A stretch of 28,410 nt of DNA from CAINDZ01 sp041908585 (GTDB lineage: Bacteria > Krumholzibacteriota > Krumholzibacteriia > LZORAL124-64-63): the NCBI GenBank assembly GCA_041908585.1, contig JAYRFB010000262.1, positions 1 through 28,410 of the forward strand, given 5' to 3'. Position 1 is the first letter of the stretch. Each line of letters starts with the position of its first letter. The notes beneath the pieces are model-generated. The model was given only the letters and a program-made list of their open reading frames with translations. It did not search any database and was not told the origin of the DNA. The position numbers and the translations under genes were made by a program. Positions 24,032-28,410 of the stretch are shown here, piece after piece.

Positions 24032-24060
24032 TTGACACCCGGGGCTCACGGTTCGACACT
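24032..24060 (+). promoter_or_regulatory. Possible promoter of the response regulator gene
   Basis: A perfect TTGACA (24032-24037) stands 17 bases before GACACT (24055-24060), in the 64 bp between the kinase and the response regulator. The spacer begins CCCGGGG. The -10 match is weak, so read-through from the kinase gene may matter more. Confidence 0.35.
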
Positions 24061-24079
24061 GCCGGTGGAGGTATGAACC

Positions 24080-24448
24080 ATGGCGCGCATCCTGGTCATC
24101 GAGGACGACGAGGAAGTCAGGGACCTGCTGGACAGCCTGCTGACTCGCGAGGGCCACGAGGTGGCGACCGCCGCCAACGGGAATCAGGGCGTGGCCGCCT
24201 TCCAGGCGAAGCCCTTCGACCTGGTGATCACCGACATCATCATGCCCGAGAAGGACGGCATCGAGGCGATCATGGACCTGCGCCGTGGCCGGCCCGGGCT
24301 CAAGCTCATCGCCATCTCCGGCGGCGGGCGCGCCGAGCCGGAGAACTACCTCCACTCCGCCCAGCTCCTGGGCGCCAGCCAGACCCTGCGCAAGCCCTTC
24401 AGCAACGAGGCTATCGTCGCCGCGGTGCAGGAGCTGCTGCGCGCCTGA
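24080..24448 (+). CDS. Single-domain response regulator (CheY-like receiver)
   Basis: A 122-residue stand-alone receiver. The acidic pocket is Glu8-Asp9-Asp10 in ILVIEDDEEVRD, the phospho-acceptor Asp52 is in DLVITDIIMPEKDG, and the switch Ser is in IAISGGGRA, where most have a Thr/Ser at this place. The conserved Lys is in LRKPFS. No DNA-binding or enzyme domain is attached, so it must pass phosphate on or act by protein contact. GGAGG lies eight bases before the ATG. It directly follows the hybrid kinase and closes the plus-strand run. Confidence 0.93.
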   Translation: MARILVIEDDEEVRDLLDSLLTREGHEVATAANGNQGVAAFQAKPFDLVITDIIMPEKDGIEAIMDLRRGRPGLKLIAISGGGRAEPENYLHSAQLLGASQTLRKPFSNEAIVAAVQELLRA

Positions 24449-24474
24449 GCACGGCGCCGCACGCCGCTCAGGCG
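24442..24474. terminator. Bidirectional hairpin between convergent gene ends
   Basis: CGCCTGAGC (24442-24450) and its exact complement GCTCAGGCG (24466-24474) form a 9-bp stem with a 15-nt loop. Each arm contains the stop codon of one of the two convergent genes (response regulator and acetoacetyl-CoA synthetase), both ending in GCC-TGA. There is no T run. Confidence 0.4.
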
Positions 24475-26423
24475 TCGAGCAATCCGGGCCGACGGAACCA
24501 TTCCAGCGCCGCCGGGTCGGCCAGAGCGTCGAGGTTGTCGACCGGCCTGCCGGCCAGCGCCAGGGCCACGGCCTTCTCCACCAGCTTCCCGCTGATCGTG
24601 CGCGGCAGCGCCGGCGCCTGGATGACCCAGGTCGGCACATGGCGCGGCGACTCCTCCCGCCGCAGGTCGGCCCTCAGCCGCGCGGTCAGCTCCGGCGTCA
24701 ACGTCAGGCCGTCGCGCAGGACGACGAAGAGCGCGACCTTCTGGTCGCCATCGCGATCCACCCCGACGGCGACGCATTCGGCAACCTCCGGAGCGCGCTC
24801 GACGACGCGATAGATCTCCGCGGTGCCGATGCGGACGCCTCCGGGATTGAGCACCGTGTCCGAGCGGCCGTGGATGACCAGCCCGCCGGCGGCCGTGAGC
24901 TCCGCGTAGTCGCCGTGGCACCACACGCCGGGGAACCGCGCGAAGTACGCCTGGTGGTAGCGCCGGCCGTCGGGGTCGGCCCAGAAGCCGGTCGGCATGG
25001 ACGGGAACGGCCGCGTGCAGACGAGCTCGCCGCGCCCGGCGGCCAGGGGCCGCCCCGTCTCGTCGCGGACATCCACGGCCATGCCCAGCCCGCGCGTCTG
25101 AAGCTCGCCGCGCCGCACCGGCAGCACCGGGCTGCCCAGTGCGAAACAGGAGATGATGTCGGTGCCGCCCGAGATCGAGCTCAGCTGGAGATCGTCACCG
25201 ACGGCGTCGTAGACCCAGTCGAACGTCTCCGGCAGCAGGGGCGAGCCGGTGGACAGGACCGCGCGCAGCGCCGTCAATCCGTGCGTGCGCCGCGGCGCCA
25301 GCCCGAGCTTGGCGCAGGCGGCCAGCCACTTGGCGCTGGCGCCCAGGACCGTGATGCGCTCGTCGCGGGCGTAGTCCCAGACCGCGGACGCCGGCTGCAG
25401 CGGGTGGCCGTCGAAGAGCATCACCGCCGCGCCGGTCGCGAGCCCCGACACCAGCCAGTTCCACATCATCCAGCCGCACGTCGTGAAGTAGAAGAAGCGG
25501 TCGCCGGGCCCCAGGTCGCAGTGGAGCCGGTGCTCCTTCGCGTGCTGCAGCAGGGTGCCGCCGACCGAGTGGACCATGCACTTGGGCAGTCCGGTCGTGC
25601 CCGACGAGTACATGATGAACAGCGGGTGGTCGAACGGCACGCGCGTCCACGTCGGCCGCGCGCCGAGGTGCGGGCGCAGCCAGCCGTCCCAGTCCACGGC
25701 GCCCGCCGGCACGGCCGGGCGTGCCGACAGCACCGGCACCACCACCAGCCGGCGCACCGAGGGCAGGGCGTCCCGCAGCGCGGCGGCGGCGGCCAACCGC
25801 TCGTGTCCCTTGCCGCCGTAGCGGTAGCCGTCGGCCGCCACGAGCACCGTCGGGGCCACCTGGCCGAAGCGGTCCAGGACGCCGGCCTGGCCGAAGTCGG
25901 GCGAGCAGCTCGTCCACACGGCGCCGAGGCTGGCCGCGCCGAGCATCGCGATCACGGTCTCCGGCACGTTGGGCAGGTAGCCCGCCACGCGGTCGCCGGC
26001 CCGCACGCCCTCGGCGGCCAGGGCGGCGGCGGCGGCGGCCACGAGCGCGCGCAACTCGCCGCGCCGCAGGCGCGCGCCGCGCCCGCCCTCCTCGCGGAAG
26101 ACCAGGGCCTCGGCATCGTCGGGCCCGGCCAGCAGGTTCTCGGCGTAGTTGAGGCGCGCCGCGGGGAACCAGCGGGCGCCGGGCATGCGGTCGCCGTCGA
26201 CCAGGACGACGTCGCCGGGGCCGTCGCCGACCAGGCCGCATTCCTCCCAGACCAGGCGCCAGAATGCCTCGGGCTGCGCCACCGACCAGGCCCAGAGGTC
26301 ACCGTGGTCGCCGCCATCGAAGCCGGCCCGCGCCTGCGCGCGGGCGGCGAAGGCAGTCACGCGCGCGGCGGCCACCCGTTCCGGCCGCGGGGTCCAGAGG
26401 ATCTCGCCGACCGGCGCGGCCAT
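24468..26423 (-). CDS. aacS: Acetoacetyl-CoA synthetase
   Basis: Activates acetoacetate with ATP and CoA to acetoacetyl-CoA. It has 651 residues, the normal size for this ANL-family ligase (~650). The N-terminal part has WAWSVAQPEAFWRLVWEE and RWFPAARLNYAENLL, as in acetoacetate-CoA ligases. The adenylation motif is YSSGTTGLPKCMVHS. FFYFTTCGWMMWNWLVSGL and ISGGTDIISCF are typical of this subgroup. The hinge region is HGRSDTVLNPGGVRIGTAEIY and the catalytic Lys lies in RTISGKLVEK near the C-terminus. The ATG overlaps the fumarylacetoacetase stop by one base (TGATG), so it is coupled to the gene that produces its substrate. Confidence 0.95.
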   Translation of the reverse strand: MAAPVGEILWTPRPERVAAARVTAFAARAQARAGFDGGDHGDLWAWSVAQPEAFWRLVWEECGLVGDGPGDVVLVDGDRMPGARWFPAARLNYAENLLAGPDDAEALVFREEGGRGARLRRGELRALVAAAAAALAAEGVRAGDRVAGYLPNVPETVIAMLGAASLGAVWTSCSPDFGQAGVLDRFGQVAPTVLVAADGYRYGGKGHERLAAAAALRDALPSVRRLVVVPVLSARPAVPAGAVDWDGWLRPHLGARPTWTRVPFDHPLFIMYSSGTTGLPKCMVHSVGGTLLQHAKEHRLHCDLGPGDRFFYFTTCGWMMWNWLVSGLATGAAVMLFDGHPLQPASAVWDYARDERITVLGASAKWLAACAKLGLAPRRTHGLTALRAVLSTGSPLLPETFDWVYDAVGDDLQLSSISGGTDIISCFALGSPVLPVRRGELQTRGLGMAVDVRDETGRPLAAGRGELVCTRPFPSMPTGFWADPDGRRYHQAYFARFPGVWCHGDYAELTAAGGLVIHGRSDTVLNPGGVRIGTAEIYRVVERAPEVAECVAVGVDRDGDQKVALFVVLRDGLTLTPELTARLRADLRREESPRHVPTWVIQAPALPRTISGKLVEKAVALALAGRPVDNLDALADPAALEWFRRPGLLDA

Positions 26424-27766
26424 CAGCGACCGGCGGCCGGCCGGGATGGTGCCGGCGAATTGGGGGCCGACGGATTCCGGGCCGGCAACGGCCGCGCCGG
26501 CAGGATCGTGCCGGCGACCTCGCCGAAGCCGACGCGATAGCCGTCGCCCTGGCACCAGGCCGACATCGTCACGGTATCGCCGTCGGCCAGGAAGCGGCGC
26601 TCGGCGCCCTCGGCCGTCAGCAGCGGCTTCGTGCCGCGCCAGGTCAGTTCCAGCAGCGAGCCGTAGCTCTCGGGATCGGGGCCGCTGATGGTCCCCGACG
26701 CCAGCAGGTCTCCCGTGTTGAGGTTGCAGCCGGTGATCGTGTGGTGGGCCAGCTGCTGCGCCATCGTCCAGTAGAGGTGGCGGAAATTGCTGGCGCAGAT
26801 CCGCCGTGCCGTCAGCTCGCCGGCCGCCTGGAGGTGGACCTCGAGCCGGATGTCGTAGGTGTGCCGGTCGCCCTCGGACAGGTACGGCAGCGGCGACGGG
26901 TCCTGCGCCGGTGCGGCACAGCGGAAAGGCGCCAGCGCCTCGAGGGTGACCACCCACGGAGAGACGCTGGTCGCGAAGTTCTTGGCGTTGAACGGGCCGA
27001 GCGGCTGGTACTCCCACTTCTGGATGTCGCGGGCGGACCAGTCGTTCACCAGGACCAGGCCGAAGATGTGCTCGTCGGCGCGATCGACCGGCACCGGCTC
27101 GCCCAGGGCGTTGCCGGAGCCGATGAAGAAGCCCATCTCGAGCTCGAAATCGAGCAGCCGCGACGGCCCGAAGACCGGCGGCGCCCCCTCGGTCGGCTGC
27201 GTCTGCCCCTGCGGCCGAATCACCGGTTGGCCGGACACGACCAGAGAACTGGCGCGCCCATGGTAGCCCACCGGCAGGTGCAGCCAGTTCGGCATCAAGG
27301 CGTTGTCGGCGCCGCGGAACATGATGCCGACGTTGGTGGCGTGCTCGCGCGACGAATAGAAGTCGGTGTAGTCGGGCACGCCGACGGGCATGTGCAGGTC
27401 GCAGGCTGCCAGCGGCCTCAGGGCGCGGGCACGCAGGTCGCGATCGTCACGGAGCGTCGGCTCGTCCGCGTTGAGCAGCCGATGGAGGCGATCCCGCACC
27501 AGCCTCCGCTGTGGCACGGGCAGGCCCATGAACGGGTTGAGCCAAGGACAGGCGAAGACGCCGTCCGGGAGCTCGGCCTCGTCGAGCAGCCCGTCCTCCT
27601 GGATCACGGACAGGTCCAGGACCATGTCGCCGATGCGAACGCCGATGCGCGGCGTGTCGTGGCCGCGCGGGCTGAAGACGCCGTACGGCAGGTTCTGCAG
27701 CGGGAAGTGCGAGTCGGCGGCGACCGGCACGAACGACTTCGCCCGCGGGTCGACGGTCGGGTCCAT
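26423..27766 (-). CDS. fahA: Fumarylacetoacetase
   Basis: Hydrolyses fumarylacetoacetate to fumarate and acetoacetate, the last step of tyrosine/homogentisate breakdown. It has 447 residues, slightly longer than the usual ~420-430, with an Ala/Pro-rich tail. The N-terminal SH3-like domain (about 1-115) includes NLPYGVFSPRG. VPDYTDFYSSREHATNVG carries the metal Asp and the catalytic His, and VGYHGRASS a substrate Arg. FELEMGFFIG has the two metal Glu, and VNDWSARDIQKWEYQPLGPF, then NAKNFATSVSPW, the metal Asp and catalytic Lys. The ATG at 27766 has AAAGGA about 9 bases upstream. It lies 23 bp after an unrecognised gene and is coupled to aacS. Upstream pathway genes (hmgA, maiA) are not in the window. 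Confidence 0.95.
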   Translation of the reverse strand: MDPTVDPRAKSFVPVAADSHFPLQNLPYGVFSPRGHDTPRIGVRIGDMVLDLSVIQEDGLLDEAELPDGVFACPWLNPFMGLPVPQRRLVRDRLHRLLNADEPTLRDDRDLRARALRPLAACDLHMPVGVPDYTDFYSSREHATNVGIMFRGADNALMPNWLHLPVGYHGRASSLVVSGQPVIRPQGQTQPTEGAPPVFGPSRLLDFELEMGFFIGSGNALGEPVPVDRADEHIFGLVLVNDWSARDIQKWEYQPLGPFNAKNFATSVSPWVVTLEALAPFRCAAPAQDPSPLPYLSEGDRHTYDIRLEVHLQAAGELTARRICASNFRHLYWTMAQQLAHHTITGCNLNTGDLLASGTISGPDPESYGSLLELTWRGTKPLLTAEGAERRFLADGDTVTMSAWCQGDGYRVGFGEVAGTILPARPLPARNPSAPNSPAPSRPAAGR

Positions 27767-27789
27767 GACGCTCGGTCCTTTCGGGAAGC

Positions 27790-28410
27790 TCAGGGAAGCA
27801 TGCCGAGGGCGGCCAGGTCCTGCCGCGGCTCGTCGAAGGAACAGCTGCCGAAGCCGGCCACGCCCGCCTCGCGCGCCGCCGCCAGCGCCGGCGCCGGCAG
27901 GCGCAGGTCGCGCCAGGCGAAGCCGTCCCCGTCCAGCGCGAAAGCTGCAGCCTCGGTCTCGCGCAGGCAAGCCTCGAGCTGCGGCTGGTCAGCCAGGCCC
28001 GCGCGGGCCAGCAGCGCGGCGCCGATCACGTTCAGGAAGCCGTGCATCACCACCGGCGGCGTCTCGACACGCTGCCGCACAGGGTGATGCAGGCCGGCGG
28101 TGAACTTCAGGGGCAGGCCATCGCGGGCGCAGCCCGCCAGCAGCGCCGCCACGCGCGCCGGGTCGGGGAACGCCTCGGGCGCCAGGCCTCCGCAGCGCAG
28201 CTTCACGCCGAGGCGAGGGAAGGCGGCCTGCGGGCCGGCCAGGCGCCGCGCAGCCATCGTGATGTCCTGCAGGGCGCCCTCGATGCCGGCCGTGGCGGGC
28301 ACCTCCAGGTAGAGGTCGCGACCGCCCAGGCCCTCCTCGGCCAGCGCCTCGGCCAGTCGCGTCGCTGCGCCGGGCGCCGGGGGCAGCGGCGCCTCCAGCC
28401 CCTCGACCGA
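27790..28410 (-). CDS. Unrecognised conserved-looking protein, C-terminal 206 residues (partial)
   Basis: The frame enters from beyond the window end and stops at 27790, so the start is not visible. The seen part has no signal peptide or membrane helix. Notable stretches are GGRDLYLEVPATAGIEGAL, FPRLGVKLRCGGLAPEAFP, LPLKFTAGLHHPVRQ, MHGFLNVIGAALLARAG and the C-terminal AGVAGFGSCSFDEPRQDL. The alternation of strand-like VKLRCGG and KFTAGLHH with helices, Lys residues at strand ends, and His-His and Cys-x-Phe-Asp-Glu near the end would suit a TIM-barrel enzyme, but this is a guess. I believe similar proteins exist in actinobacteria but know no function. It is first in a tight run with fumarylacetoacetase (23 bp) and acetoacetyl-CoA synthetase, so a role in aromatic amino acid or acetoacetate metabolism is plausible. 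Confidence 0.75.
   Translation of the reverse strand, partial: SVEGLEAPLPPAPGAATRLAEALAEEGLGGRDLYLEVPATAGIEGALQDITMAARRLAGPQAAFPRLGVKLRCGGLAPEAFPDPARVAALLAGCARDGLPLKFTAGLHHPVRQRVETPPVVMHGFLNVIGAALLARAGLADQPQLEACLRETEAAAFALDGDGFAWRDLRLPAPALAAAREAGVAGFGSCSFDEPRQDLAALGMLP

Overview
This is a GC-rich window (roughly 70% GC by eye) of densely packed bacterial housekeeping and catabolic genes, with no rRNA, tRNA, CRISPR array or insertion sequence. A Wzi-like outer-membrane protein and exported M16 peptidases point to a Gram-negative cell. The gene mix (fused acyl-CoA mutase IcmF, fumarylacetoacetase, acetoacetyl-CoA synthetase, paired M16 peptidases, ABC-2 exporters, hybrid histidine kinase) would fit a GC-rich FCB-type lineage such as Krumholzibacteriota, Eisenbacteria or Gemmatimonadota. 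That placement is inference from gene content, not proven.

Left part (1-4845): serS (partial, minus strand) diverges from a plus-strand run of pyrF, pyrE, a GT-C-like membrane glycosyltransferase and the peptidoglycan-editing gene pgeF. Convergent to it lies icmF (4898-8341, minus), a cobalamin-dependent mutase fused to its G-protein chaperone. Its active-site residues fit isobutyryl-CoA rather than methylmalonyl-CoA. Next on the minus strand are a Wzi-like beta-barrel gene whose start cannot be assigned cleanly, and a 90-residue membrane protein overlapping its 5' end.

Centre (10380-14614): a 525-bp gene-free stretch holds an unusually AT-rich island with a good sigma70-type promoter. The promoter is flanked by direct repeats and followed exactly at the predicted +1 by an 86-nt nested hairpin, my best candidate for an undescribed small RNA. 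A strong hairpin terminator separates it from two minus-strand M16 peptidases, one with the zinc motif and one without. They are probably expressed from a consensus-like promoter overlapping the end of the upstream gene.

Right part (14782-28410): a tight minus-strand operon encodes two ABC-2 exporters and a 3-methyladenine DNA glycosylase. Divergent from it are metK and a methionine gamma-lyase-like gene. The metK leader can form mutually exclusive helices, one of which hides the ribosome binding site. Then come a hybrid sensor kinase and a single-domain response regulator, each with its own TTGAC-type promoter. Convergent to these is a minus-strand operon of an unrecognised gene (partial), fumarylacetoacetase and acetoacetyl-CoA synthetase, which links the end of tyrosine/phenylalanine catabolism to acetoacetate activation.
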